From NCBI GenBank assembly GCA_031287525.1, contig JAITSU010000068.1:1-64000 (forward strand): a stretch of DNA of 64,000 nucleotides, read 5' to 3'. Both the position numbers and the translations under genes were made by a program. The DNA comes from Zoogloeaceae bacterium. GTDB taxonomy: Bacteria > Pseudomonadota > Gammaproteobacteria > Burkholderiales > Rhodocyclaceae. Position 1 is the stretch's first letter; every line of letters starts with the position of its first letter. Below are positions 17,025 to 24,433 of this stretch, piece after piece. A model generated the notes under the pieces. The model did not search any database. It was not told the DNA's origin and saw only the letters and a program-made list of their open reading frames with translations.

Positions 17025-17052
17025 TTGACAGCGATAAATTTGCCGCTACAAT
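17025..17052 (+). promoter_or_regulatory. Sigma-70-type promoter of panD
   Basis: A perfect -35 TTGACA (17025-17030) and a -10 TACAAT (17047-17052) are separated by 16 bases. The predicted start near 17059 leaves a short leader before the panD ATG at 17097. Confidence 0.8.
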
Positions 17053-17096
17053 GCCCTTCCCCGAACACCTCCCCCAATCTTGAGACGGATGACGCC

Positions 17097-17495
17097 ATGC
17101 AAAGAATCATGCTCAAGTCCAAGCTGCATCGAGTGACGACAACCCATTCCGAGCTGAATTACGAAGGCTCCTGCGCGATTGATGAGAATCTGCTGGAAGC
17201 TGCCGACATCAAGGAATACGAGCAGATTGACATCTGGAATATCAACAATGGCGAGCGGTTTACGACCTACGCCATTCGCGCCGAGCGCGGTTCCGGCATT
17301 ATTTCGGTCAACGGTTCCGCCGCTCGCAAGGCCGCGCCCGGCGATTTGCTGATTATCGCCAGCTTCGTGAACCTGACCGAACCGGAAATCGCCAAACACG
17401 CGCCCCGGCTGGTCTACGCCGACGCTGACAACCGCATCGCCCGCACCAGCCACAAAATTCCCGCGCAATCGGTGGAACACGCCCAAGCCGCTTGA
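17097..17495 (+). CDS. panD: Aspartate 1-decarboxylase proenzyme
   Basis: The 132-residue protein has the self-processing site YEGSCAID, with cleavage expected between G24 and S25 to form the pyruvoyl group, plus K9 and the [20 protein letters not shown] and [19 protein letters not shown] segments of the family. It makes beta-alanine, the second substrate of PanC. A strong promoter at 17025-17052 and a terminator at 17543-17582 make it a single-gene unit. The last 10-15 residues are a divergent Ala/Gln/His-rich tail, as often seen. Confidence 0.96.
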   Translation: MQRIMLKSKLHRVTTTHSELNYEGSCAIDENLLEAADIKEYEQIDIWNINNGERFTTYAIRAERGSGIISVNGSAARKAAPGDLLIIASFVNLTEPEIAKHAPRLVYADADNRIARTSHKIPAQSVEHAQAA

Positions 17496-17542
17496 CGCGG
17501 CTTTGCCAACCCCTACCGCCTAACGCGGCTTTGCCACCACTC

Positions 17543-17582
17543 AAAAAACCCGACGCCGCGAAATGGGGCGTCGGGTTTTTTA
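17543..17582 (+). terminator. Terminator between panD and lexA
   Basis: The stem AAAACCCGACGCC / GGGCGTCGGGTTTT with a short CGCGAAAT-type loop is followed by T-rich sequence. A runs on the left make it potentially bidirectional. Confidence 0.85.
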
Positions 17583-17598
17583 ATTCTCTGCTATGATA

Positions 17599-17614
17599 CT
17601 GTATATTTGAACAG
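17599..17614 (+). promoter_or_regulatory. SOS box (LexA operator) of lexA
   Basis: CTGTATATTTGAACAG matches the E. coli-type consensus CTGT-N8-ACAG exactly. It lies 17 bases before the lexA start codon and just after a TATGAT-like -10 (17592-17597), so bound LexA would block its own transcription. Confidence 0.88.
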
Positions 17615-17631
17615 TCAAAAGCGGGTTCATC

Positions 17632-18234
17632 ATGGTTAAGCTCACCCTGCGCCAGCAGGAAATCATTGATTTCATTAAAAATAATATCGAGATTCTGGGC
17701 GCGCCGCCGACGCGGGCGGAAATTTGCCAGTCCTTCGGCTTCGCCTCGCCCAACGCGGCGGAAGACCACCTCAAGGCGCTGGCGAAAAAAGGCGTCATCG
17801 TGCTGGAAGCGGGTTCGGCGCGTGGCATCCGGCTGGTGGAACAGCTTGGGCTGCCGCTGATCGGCTCGGTCGCCGCCGGTTCGCCCATTCTGGCGGTGGA
17901 AAACGTGCAGGCGCGTTACACGCTGGACGCCAGCCTGTTTTCGCCACGCGCGGACTATTTGTTGCGTGTGCGCGGTCTTTCCATGCAAAACGCCGGAATT
18001 TTCGATGGCGACCTGCTCGCCGTACATAAAACCGCCGAAGCAAGGGAAGGTCAGATTGTCGTCGCGCGGCTGGCGGACGATGTAACCGTCAAACGCTTTC
18101 ACCTCTGCCCGGAATACGTCGAACTGATCGCCGAAAACCCGGATTTTCAACCCATTCGCGTTTATCCCGACCGTGAAGATTTTGTCATCGAAGGCGTCGC
18201 GGTAGGGCTGATTCGCGCGGGTTCACCCGCATGA
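17632..18234 (+). CDS. lexA: LexA repressor
   Basis: The 200-residue repressor has an N-terminal winged helix ([50 protein letters not shown]) and a C-terminal S24 peptidase domain. The autocleavage bond is A82-G83, with catalytic S117 ([11 protein letters not shown]) and K154 (TVKRF), each two residues before the E. coli positions. It represses SOS genes until RecA filaments trigger cleavage. The SOS box at 17599-17614 implies autoregulation. The next gene overlaps its stop codon (ATGA), so that methyltransferase is probably part of the damage-inducible transcript. Confidence 0.96.
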   Translation: MVKLTLRQQEIIDFIKNNIEILGAPPTRAEICQSFGFASPNAAEDHLKALAKKGVIVLEAGSARGIRLVEQLGLPLIGSVAAGSPILAVENVQARYTLDASLFSPRADYLLRVRGLSMQNAGIFDGDLLAVHKTAEAREGQIVVARLADDVTVKRFHLCPEYVELIAENPDFQPIRVYPDREDFVIEGVAVGLIRAGSPA

Positions 18235-19049
18235 ACGCGCCCGAAATCCGCCCGGAACAGTCGCGGGAACTGCTGCAAACCCTGCACATCCTGACCCTTG
18301 ATGGCAAACTGAATCAGGACACGCGGCGAAAGTTAAAGCAGGTTTATCACCTGTTCGGCTTCATCGAACCCTTGCTTGCCGAACTGGACGCCACCGATCA
18401 TGATTACAGCATCATCGACCACGGCGCGGGCAAGTCCTATCTGGGGTTCATCCTCTACGACCTGTTTCTGAAAGCACGACAAAAAGGGCATATTTACGGC
18501 GTCGAAACAAGGCAAACGCTGGTGGAAAGCTCACGCGCGCTGGCGGCAAAGCTGGATTTTCTCCGCATGACGTTTTTGCGCCTCACCGTGGAAGACGCCA
18601 TCACCTCCCCCGCCCTGCCCGCCCGCGTCGATATGGTCACGGCGCTACACGCCTGCGATACCGCCACGGACGACGCCATTCGCTTCGCGCTGGAAAAAGA
18701 CGCCCGTTTCATCGCGCTGATTCCCTGCTGTCAGGCGGAAGTCGCCGCCGCCCTGCGCCGCAACAAGGCACAAGCGCTGGCGGCAACGCCGCTCTCTGAA
18801 CTCTGGCGACACCCGATACACAGCCGCGAATTCGGCAGCCACGTCACCAACGTCCTGCGCGCCCTGCTGCTGCAATCACACGGTTATCAGGTCAGCGTGA
18901 CCGAACTGGTCGGCTGGGAACATTCCATGAAAAACGAACTCATCATCGCCCAAAAAACCCGCAACCATCGCGGCGACGCCCGCCCCCGCGCCGAAGCGCT
19001 GCTGGCAATGCTGCGTCTGGAAGCACTGCGTCCGCGCTTTATTTACTGA
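18231..19049 (+). CDS. SAM-dependent methyltransferase-fold protein (GSTCD/Trm13-like)
   Basis: The 272-residue protein has a Rossmann methyltransferase core: [20 protein letters not shown] (motif I), [19 protein letters not shown], and [20 protein letters not shown] followed by [13 protein letters not shown]. The HACD...PCC arrangement is shared with the methyltransferase domain of GSTCD and Trm13-type proteins. The substrate is unknown; an RNA target is possible. The start codon overlaps the lexA stop, so it should be translated with LexA and co-induced by DNA damage; that regulatory link is inference. It ends before a 129-base gap to the next, independent methyltransferase. Confidence 0.78.
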   Translation: MNAPEIRPEQSRELLQTLHILTLDGKLNQDTRRKLKQVYHLFGFIEPLLAELDATDHDYSIIDHGAGKSYLGFILYDLFLKARQKGHIYGVETRQTLVESSRALAAKLDFLRMTFLRLTVEDAITSPALPARVDMVTALHACDTATDDAIRFALEKDARFIALIPCCQAEVAAALRRNKAQALAATPLSELWRHPIHSREFGSHVTNVLRALLLQSHGYQVSVTELVGWEHSMKNELIIAQKTRNHRGDARPRAEALLAMLRLEALRPRFIY

Positions 19050-19178
19050 TCCGGCAGTTGAATGCCCGTCGCCTCTACGACAATCTCCATGCTCCTCATC
19101 TGACGGCATCGCCAAAGAACCCGCCCCCCTGCTCGTGATAGACTCGTACCTCGACCCGAACACGCTTTTTCAACCCGC

Positions 19179-19985
19179 ATGACCTCAACGCCTGTTACTC
19201 CCCCACCCGCAGCCAGCAACGCCACTGCCACCATTGCGACCTGGCGGCAAACGCCGCTGGGTCAGTATGTGTTGGCGTGGGAGCAGGAAAAGCTGGATAC
19301 GGCGTTAGCGGATGTCTTCGGCTACAACGCCTTACAACTGGGAATGCCGGAGCAGGATTTTTTACGCGCCAACCGCATCGCCCTGCGCCAGACCATCGCC
19401 CTGCCCGCCGACGCCGTAAACGACACCCGCGCCCCGCATCTGCTCGCTGAATTCTCCCAACTGCCCATCGCCTCGCAAAGCATAGACCTGCTGCTCTTGC
19501 CGCATGTGCTGGAATTCCATCCCGAACCGCACCAGATTTTGCGCGAAGCCCTGCGTATCCTGCGTCCCGAAGGTCGCCTGTTCATTCTCGGTTTCAACCC
19601 GCTGTCGCTCTGGGGACTCACCCGCAGCCTGCCGGGACGCGCGCGCGGGCAATCCAGACACGGGCAATATCTCTCCGTCCTGCGTCTGCGCGACTGGCTG
19701 AAATTGCTGGATTTTGAAGTCGACCGGGGCGCGTTCGGCATCTATGTCCCGCCCTGCAAGAGCGAAACCTGGCTACGCCGCTGGCATTTCATGGAACTGG
19801 CGGGCGATCGCTGGTGGGGATTCGCGGGCAGCGTCTACATGCTGCGCGCCATCAAACGGGTCGCCGGAATGCGCCTCATCCTGCCCGCCTGGGATACAGG
19901 CAAAAAACTCGCCGCCAAGGCGCTCACCCCCGCAACAAACCGAACGCACAAGGAACCCCGCGAGGAAGCTCCCTATGACGGATAA
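19179..19985 (+). CDS. Class I SAM-dependent methyltransferase next to rnhA
   Basis: The 268-residue protein has a Methyltransf_11-type core with [20 protein letters not shown] and [20 protein letters not shown], then PLSLWGLTR and a basic C-terminus. The N-terminus is Thr/Pro/Ala-rich. Betaproteobacteria commonly carry such a gene directly before rnhA and dnaQ, often after gloB; gloB is absent here. The last four codons overlap the rnhA start, so the two are coupled. The substrate is not known. Confidence 0.82.
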   Translation: MTSTPVTPPPAASNATATIATWRQTPLGQYVLAWEQEKLDTALADVFGYNALQLGMPEQDFLRANRIALRQTIALPADAVNDTRAPHLLAEFSQLPIASQSIDLLLLPHVLEFHPEPHQILREALRILRPEGRLFILGFNPLSLWGLTRSLPGRARGQSRHGQYLSVLRLRDWLKLLDFEVDRGAFGIYVPPCKSETWLRRWHFMELAGDRWWGFAGSVYMLRAIKRVAGMRLILPAWDTGKKLAAKALTPATNRTHKEPREEAPYDG

Positions 19986-20415
19986 GACCATCGACATCTA
20001 CACCGACGGCGCCTGCAAGGGCAACCCCGGTCCCGGCGGCTGGGGCGCGTTGCTCGTCAGCGGCGAACACGCCAAAGAATTATGCGGCGGCGAAGCGAAC
20101 ACCACCAACAACCGCATGGAACTCACCGCCGTCATTCAGGCGCTCGCCGCCTTGAAACGCAAGGCAAGCGCGCGCGTACATACCGATTCCAAATATGTGC
20201 AGCAAGGCATCAGCCAGTGGATACACGGCTGGAAAAAAAACGGCTGGAAAACCGCCAGCAAAGCGCCCGTAAAAAATGTCGATTTATGGCAGGAACTCGA
20301 CCGCCTCGCCGTCCTGCACGAACTGGAATGGGTCTGGGTCAAGGGACACGCGGGACATCCCGGCAATGAGCGGGCGGACGCGCTGGCGAATCAGGGGGTT
20401 GAGGGTGTGTGGTAA
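19975..20415 (+). CDS. rnhA: Ribonuclease HI
   Basis: The 146-residue protein has all four carboxylates: D11 ([19 protein letters not shown]), the Glu in [13 protein letters not shown], the Asp in VHTDSKYV and the Asp in [12 protein letters not shown], plus the catalytic-loop His (GHAGHPGNE) and the basic GWKKNGWKT handle. It degrades the RNA strand of RNA-DNA hybrids. The ATG at 19975 lies inside the end of the methyltransferase gene. Confidence 0.97.
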   Translation: MTDKTIDIYTDGACKGNPGPGGWGALLVSGEHAKELCGGEANTTNNRMELTAVIQALAALKRKASARVHTDSKYVQQGISQWIHGWKKNGWKTASKAPVKNVDLWQELDRLAVLHELEWVWVKGHAGHPGNERADALANQGVEGVW

Positions 20416-20463
20416 GGTCGCGCGCTGTTCAATAGACCAGATAAAATCCGGGTGGAAATAATC

Positions 20464-20982
20464 ATGTCCTGCTTTTTTAGTCGTGCCGTACCGCGCTACG
20501 GGATGTTCATCCTGATGTTGGTCACTGTTGTTGCCTGTACCGAATCGTTTGCCCCAGACAACGAGCTTGATCCGCCTACACTGAAGCAATCTTTGGCGGC
20601 GCTCCAGGGGCGTTTTGACAAACTCCCTGATAATGACGATTATATATACTCACGACATCAGGAATTGATCGATATCGTCCTTGCCCATACGCCGGGAGCG
20701 CGGCGCGATTTTCTTGCCGCTGAAACACTCCTTGAGTTTGTTGATTGTCTTGATGAGCAGTCGCCTTCCGCTTCAATGTTTGGCAACCAGACGGTTCCAT
20801 TGGGATGGGTTTGCCATGCTGCGCTTACGGGATTTGTCTATCACGAGGAAGTTGATGCCGATGGTGATATTGTTCCAGCCTGGGCTGGCTATCCATCTTT
20901 TCCCCCCTCGCGGCAAGAGATGCAAGCCGCCAAGTCCGCCTGGGAAAAGGTGATTTTCGAGAAGCAATACCGCTTTCCTTGA
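20464..20982 (+). CDS. Putative lipoprotein, unknown function
   Basis: This 172-residue protein has a hydrophobic N-terminus, GMFILMLVTVVACTESF, whose VVAC resembles a lipobox with the modified Cys near residue 26. The rest is soluble, with an acidic SPSASMF/VDCLDE region and no recognised domain. The ATG at 20464 is preferred (GGTGGA upstream); a GTG at 20452 is possible. It separates rnhA from dnaQ, which are usually adjacent or divergent, and is clearly less GC-rich than both, suggesting a later insertion. Function unknown. Confidence 0.62.
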   Translation: MSCFFSRAVPRYGMFILMLVTVVACTESFAPDNELDPPTLKQSLAALQGRFDKLPDNDDYIYSRHQELIDIVLAHTPGARRDFLAAETLLEFVDCLDEQSPSASMFGNQTVPLGWVCHAALTGFVYHEEVDADGDIVPAWAGYPSFPPSRQEMQAAKSAWEKVIFEKQYRFP

Positions 20983-21108
20983 CATTCAGGTCACAGCGCG
21001 TAGGGCGGCGTAATCCATCACTGTGCCGATGCTCATGGGGAAACTGCCAAGTGTCGGAATAGTAAAACGCATTTCGACCTGCTCGCTGCCCGTCCATGCT
21101 ACGCTGTT

Positions 21109-21129
21109 GATTCCTGACCTCTGATACCT
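21109..21129 (+). repeat. Degenerate heptanucleotide repeat before dnaQ
   Basis: Three contiguous 7-bp units, GATTCCT, GACCTCT and GATACCT, end 3 bases before the dnaQ start codon. They belong to the same family as the runs at 21833-21860, 23712-23739, 25253-25280, 30528-30548 and 59714-59741. Confidence 0.6.
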
Positions 21130-21132
21130 GCC

Positions 21133-21879
21133 ATGCGCCAAATCATCCTCGACACTGAAACCACCGGACTTAACCCAAAGAATGGAGACCGCATCATCGA
21201 AGTTGCGGGCGTGGAAATGAAGAACCGCCGCCTCACGGGGCGGCATCTGCATTATTACTGCAACCCGGAACGCGAAGTTGACGCGGGCGCGCTGGCGGTG
21301 CATGGCATCACTGACGAGTTTCTCGAAGACAAACCGAAGTTCGCGCAGATTGCCAAAGACCTCATGGAATTCATCAGCGGGGCTGAACTCGTGATTCACA
21401 ACGCCCCGTTCGATGTCGGCTTTCTCGACATGGAGTTTTCCCGCCTCGACCTGCCGCCCACGCGGGAAATCTGCGCCAGCGTGCGCGACACCCTGAAAAT
21501 GGCGCGTGAACTGCATCCCGGCAAACGCAACAGTCTGGACGCCCTCTGCGACCGCTACCAAATCAGCAACGCTCACCGCACCCTGCACGGCGCGTTACTG
21601 GACGCCGAACTGCTGGCAGAGGTCTACCTCGCCATGACACGCGGGCAGGAAAGCCTGATGATGGATTTGTCGCCGCCAGCGCCCAAAGCGCATGTCGACC
21701 GCGATTCCTCCAAAACCGACAAACCCCGCCCCGCCCTGCTCGTCCGCCGCGCCAACGCCGCAGAAGCCGCGCTGCATCAGCAAGTGCTGGAACACATCCA
21801 GAAGGAAAGCGGAGGAAAGTGCGTGTGGGTTCAGGCATCAGGGGGCGGGGTTCAGGAATCAAAAGCGGAACCAACCTGA
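21133..21879 (+). CDS. dnaQ: DNA polymerase III epsilon subunit (proofreading exonuclease)
   Basis: The 248-residue DEDDh exonuclease has ExoI IILDTETTGLNPK (D7, E9), ExoII VIHNAPFDVGFLDMEF and ExoIII TLHGALLDAELLAEVYLAM (His/Asp). QESLMM near residue 176 resembles the QxxLxx clamp-binding motif of E. coli epsilon. The C-terminal tail, needed to bind the alpha subunit, is Pro/Ala-rich and ends in an odd Gly/Ser segment encoded by heptanucleotide repeats (21833-21860). A heptad run also sits 3 bases before the start codon. The enzyme edits replication errors. Confidence 0.95.
   Translation: MRQIILDTETTGLNPKNGDRIIEVAGVEMKNRRLTGRHLHYYCNPEREVDAGALAVHGITDEFLEDKPKFAQIAKDLMEFISGAELVIHNAPFDVGFLDMEFSRLDLPPTREICASVRDTLKMARELHPGKRNSLDALCDRYQISNAHRTLHGALLDAELLAEVYLAMTRGQESLMMDLSPPAPKAHVDRDSSKTDKPRPALLVRRANAAEAALHQQVLEHIQKESGGKCVWVQASGGGVQESKAEPT
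21833..21860 (+). repeat. Heptanucleotide repeats within the dnaQ 3' end
   Basis: Four consecutive 7-bp units, AGGCATC, AGGGGGC, GGGGTTC and AGGAATC, encode the last unusual residues (ASGGGVQES) of the epsilon subunit. Confidence 0.6.
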
Positions 21880-21943
21880 TTCCTGGATGGTTTTTACAAT
21901 CACAAAAAAACTCCCAGTAGGCGGCATCAAGTAGGGCTGTCTA

Positions 21944-22011
21944 GGTAGGGCGGTTTCTCCGAAACCGCCGGACATTCATTAATCCGGCGCGTTCGGAGAA
22001 CGCGCCCTACC
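21944..22011. repeat. Imperfect inverted repeat, GGTAGGGCG family
   Basis: Two 29-base arms, starting GGTAGGGCGGTTTCTCCGAA and ending CGCGCCCTACC, flank a 10-base loop (CATTCATTAA). Each arm is itself a small palindrome. The right-arm type recurs singly at 47942-47969, next to the second 152-bp element. No coding function seen. Confidence 0.7.
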
Positions 22012-22019
22012 TTAAAAGC

Positions 22020-22046
22020 TTGCGGGCGATGGAGCATCGCCCGCAA
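22020..22046 (-). terminator. Terminator after the ankyrin gene
   Basis: A perfect 11-bp stem TTGCGGGCGAT / ATCGCCCGCAA with a 5-base loop begins 2 bases beyond the stop codon of the minus-strand gene. It is followed on that strand by GCTTTT, so the U-tract is weak. Confidence 0.6.
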
Positions 22047-22047
22047 A

Positions 22048-23043
22048 TTATTTCCGCGCCGGAATCTTCTTTGGCGCCTGTTTCGGCAGGCGGTAGCTAC
22101 CCGGATTTGTCACCACCCTTGCTTTCTGTCGCGTCGGCGCGTCGGGATTTGCGGTGATTTCCAGCGTCTTTACTCTGGGTGGCGCGTTCGCTTCCCGTTC
22201 CATACGCGCGTAGCGGGCGCGTAATGCCGCGATGTTGCGGTCGATGTCGGTGGGCGACAAGCCTTTGGCAATCAGGTGGCGACGCGCTTTCAGGAGCATG
22301 TCCAAATCTTCCGGCACGGCTTCCGAACGGGTGTCTTTGCCCCAGTTTTCCTTGGGCTGATTGGCGGCGGCGATGAAGGCTTCCGGGTCGCCAATCAGTC
22401 GCGCGAGGTTAAGCTGGTTGTAGCGCATCGCCCATTCCATCGCCCCGTCGCCCCAATCGTTTCGCAGACGGGTGTTCGCGCCGCGCTCAATCAGGAGTTT
22501 GGCGGCTTCCTGCTTGCCGTCGTAAATCGCCATCATCAGGGGCGTCGAGCCATTCGGACTGCGCGCATTGATGTCTGCCCCCCGCGCCAGCAAATCGGCC
22601 ACCAGTTTCTGGTCGCCCGTAAAAGCCGCGTAATGCAACGCCGACCATTGCCCCGGCGGGCGGTTTAACTCCGCGCCATGCGCGAGCAGCCAGTCCATCG
22701 CCTCGCGTTTGCCCTTCCACGCCGCCAGCAACAACGCCTGTTCGCCCGCGCTGTTTTCCAGATTCACATTCGCGCCGTAGCTGAAAAAGAGTTCCAGCAT
22801 GGGCAGATTGCCTTCCCACGCCGCAATCATCAGCCCGCTGCCGATGTGGTCAGCCTGATAATCCGGCGGTAACCCCTGTTCCAGCCACGCCTTCGCCTGC
22901 GCCAGATCCCCCAATTCCAGCGTTACGCCGAAACGGATGGGCGTCGGTGGAGTAAAATCACCCGCCACAGACGAAAGGGGCAGACAAGCCAACACGCCTA
23001 CTGCCACCATTGCCACGGCTTTCCGAAAACACGCGCATCGCAT
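22048..23043 (-). CDS. Secreted ankyrin-repeat protein
   Basis: The 331-residue protein has a signal peptide (MRCACFRKAVAMVAVGVLAC, cleavage after SSVAG) and about five ankyrin repeats over residues 50-200. Recognisable units include GSGLMIAAWEGNLPMLELFF, GEQALLLAAWKGKREAMDWL, WSALHYAAFTGDQKLVADLL and GSTPLMMAIYDGKQEAAKLL. A C-terminal charged helical and Pro/Lys-rich tail follows. GAGGAG lies 5 bases before the ATG at 23043. Periplasmic ankyrin proteins often bind partner proteins, but the partner here is unknown. It is divergent from the TonB-like gene 57 bases away, so a shared control region is likely. Confidence 0.85.
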   Translation of the reverse strand: MRCACFRKAVAMVAVGVLACLPLSSVAGDFTPPTPIRFGVTLELGDLAQAKAWLEQGLPPDYQADHIGSGLMIAAWEGNLPMLELFFSYGANVNLENSAGEQALLLAAWKGKREAMDWLLAHGAELNRPPGQWSALHYAAFTGDQKLVADLLARGADINARSPNGSTPLMMAIYDGKQEAAKLLIERGANTRLRNDWGDGAMEWAMRYNQLNLARLIGDPEAFIAAANQPKENWGKDTRSEAVPEDLDMLLKARRHLIAKGLSPTDIDRNIAALRARYARMEREANAPPRVKTLEITANPDAPTRQKARVVTNPGSYRLPKQAPKKIPARK

Positions 23044-23100
23044 AAAAACTCCTCGACTCAAAGCACAAGACATGACGCCCAAAACAAGCCGGATTTTCGC

Positions 23101-23673
23101 ATGAATCAAGCAGGCGCACCCCTTACACTTCTCTTTGCCCTGCTGTTCTCGCTGCTCGCGCATACCGGACTGATTTTTGGCGTACCGGAACAATGGCGGC
23201 AACCCGCGCCAACGCCGCCGCAATCGCCACCACTTCTCGCCCGCCTGGTCGAATCGCGGTACGCGCTGGAGTTGCCGCCAGAGGTCGAACTGCGCCTCGA
23301 CGCCAGCGACGAAGAACTCGCGCCGCCAACAAGCGCCCCGCAAAAACCGCTGCGCGCTCGCCCCACTCCGCCCACGCCGGAAAAAACGCCCCTCGAAAAC
23401 CTCGCCGCATCCGCCCGCAGCCAGTTAGACCAGCTCGCCCGACAGGAAGGCTTTTACCCGCTGGAAGCCATCCAGAACCGCTGGCAGGGCGAAGCCTGGG
23501 TGCAGATTTTTCTGGACGCGGGCGGCAATGTCATCGCCGCCCGCATTGAGGAGGGCAGCGGCTTTCCCATCCTTGACGCCGCCGCCCTGAAAGCCGCCCG
23601 CGCCCTGAAAAGCCTGCCCGCCGACGGTCTGGAATCCGCCATCCTGCCTGTACGCTTCCGGCTGACGCGGTAA
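23101..23673 (+). CDS. TonB-family energy transducer-like protein
   Basis: The 190-residue protein has one N-terminal membrane helix (LTLLFALLFSLLAHTGLIFG), a Pro/Arg-rich linker (residues ~35-100) and a C-terminal TonB-like domain: FYPLEAIQNRWQGEAWVQIF, DAGGNVIAARIEEGSGFPIL and AALKAARALKSLP. TonB proteins transmit proton-motive energy to outer membrane transporters; no exbB/exbD or receptor is nearby, and many short TonB-domain proteins have other, unknown roles. Divergent from the ankyrin gene and followed closely by the colRS-like pair. Confidence 0.8.
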   Translation: MNQAGAPLTLLFALLFSLLAHTGLIFGVPEQWRQPAPTPPQSPPLLARLVESRYALELPPEVELRLDASDEELAPPTSAPQKPLRARPTPPTPEKTPLENLAASARSQLDQLARQEGFYPLEAIQNRWQGEAWVQIFLDAGGNVIAARIEEGSGFPILDAAALKAARALKSLPADGLESAILPVRFRLTR

Positions 23674-23711
23674 TTCGATTGCAACTGGTGGCTACGCCGC
23701 CGCAAATTGCT

Positions 23712-23739
23712 GTAACCTGTCACCTGTTCCCTGTCACCT
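23712..23739 (+). repeat. Heptanucleotide repeats just upstream of colR
   Basis: Four 7-bp units, GTAACCT, GTCACCT, GTTCCCT and GTCACCT, end 10 bases before the colR start codon. They occupy the place where the ribosome site and promoter elements would be expected. Confidence 0.65.
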
Positions 23740-23749
23740 GCCCCCCAAA

Positions 23750-24433
23750 ATGCGCCTGCTCGTTATCGAAGACAACCGCGACATCCTTGCCAATATCCTC
23801 GACTATCTCCAGTTGAAGGGCTATGTCGTCGATTGCGCCGAGGACGGGCTTTCCGGGCTGCATCTGGCGGCGACGCAGCATTACGACCTGATTGTGCTTG
23901 ACCTCATGCTGCCCGCCATCGACGGCTACGAAGTCTGTCGGCGGTTACGCGAGGACGCGCGTATCGACACGCCCATTATCATGCTCACCGCGCGTGACAC
24001 GCTGGGCGACCGTTTGCAGGGTTTTTCCGTCGGGGCGGACGATTATCTCATCAAGCCCTTTGCGCTCTCGGAGCTGGTGGCGCGTGTCGAAGCCGTGTTG
24101 CGCCGCGTTTCCGGCGGGCGCAAACGTCTGCTTACCGTGGAAGATTTGCGCTACGACCTCGACACCCTGCAAGTCGACCGGGCGGGAAAGCCCCTGAAAC
24201 TGAATCCGCTCGGTCTGAAACTGCTCGCCGTCCTGATGCAGAAAAGCCCCGCCGTGGTGCGGCGGGAAATTCTGGAAGAAGCCTTGTGGGGCGACGACAT
24301 TCCCGACAGCGACAGCCTGCGTAGCCACATCCACCAACTGCGGCAGGTCGTGGATAAACCCTTTGCGACGCCGCTGCTTCACACTGTGTTTGGCATCGGC
24401 GTTCGTCTCGCGAAAGACGCGGAACATGCCTGA
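23750..24433 (+). CDS. colR: OmpR/PhoB-family response regulator, ColR-like
   Basis: The 227-residue regulator has a receiver domain (acidic pocket E7/D8, phosphoacceptor D51 in LIVLDLMLPAIDGYEV, Thr in MLTARD, Lys in LIKPFALSELVARVEAVLRR) and a winged-helix output domain (residues ~130-220) with LKLNPLGLKLLAVLMQKSP, EILEEALWGDDIPDSDSLRS and HIHQLRQVVDKPF. These segments closely resemble Pseudomonas and Xanthomonas ColR as I recall it, more than PmrA or QseB. ColR controls envelope genes under metal and membrane stress. It overlaps colS by 8 bases. A sequence fitting the ColR box lies before the methyltransferase-eptA operon at 27221-27236. Confidence 0.75.
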   Translation: MRLLVIEDNRDILANILDYLQLKGYVVDCAEDGLSGLHLAATQHYDLIVLDLMLPAIDGYEVCRRLREDARIDTPIIMLTARDTLGDRLQGFSVGADDYLIKPFALSELVARVEAVLRRVSGGRKRLLTVEDLRYDLDTLQVDRAGKPLKLNPLGLKLLAVLMQKSPAVVRREILEEALWGDDIPDSDSLRSHIHQLRQVVDKPFATPLLHTVFGIGVRLAKDAEHA

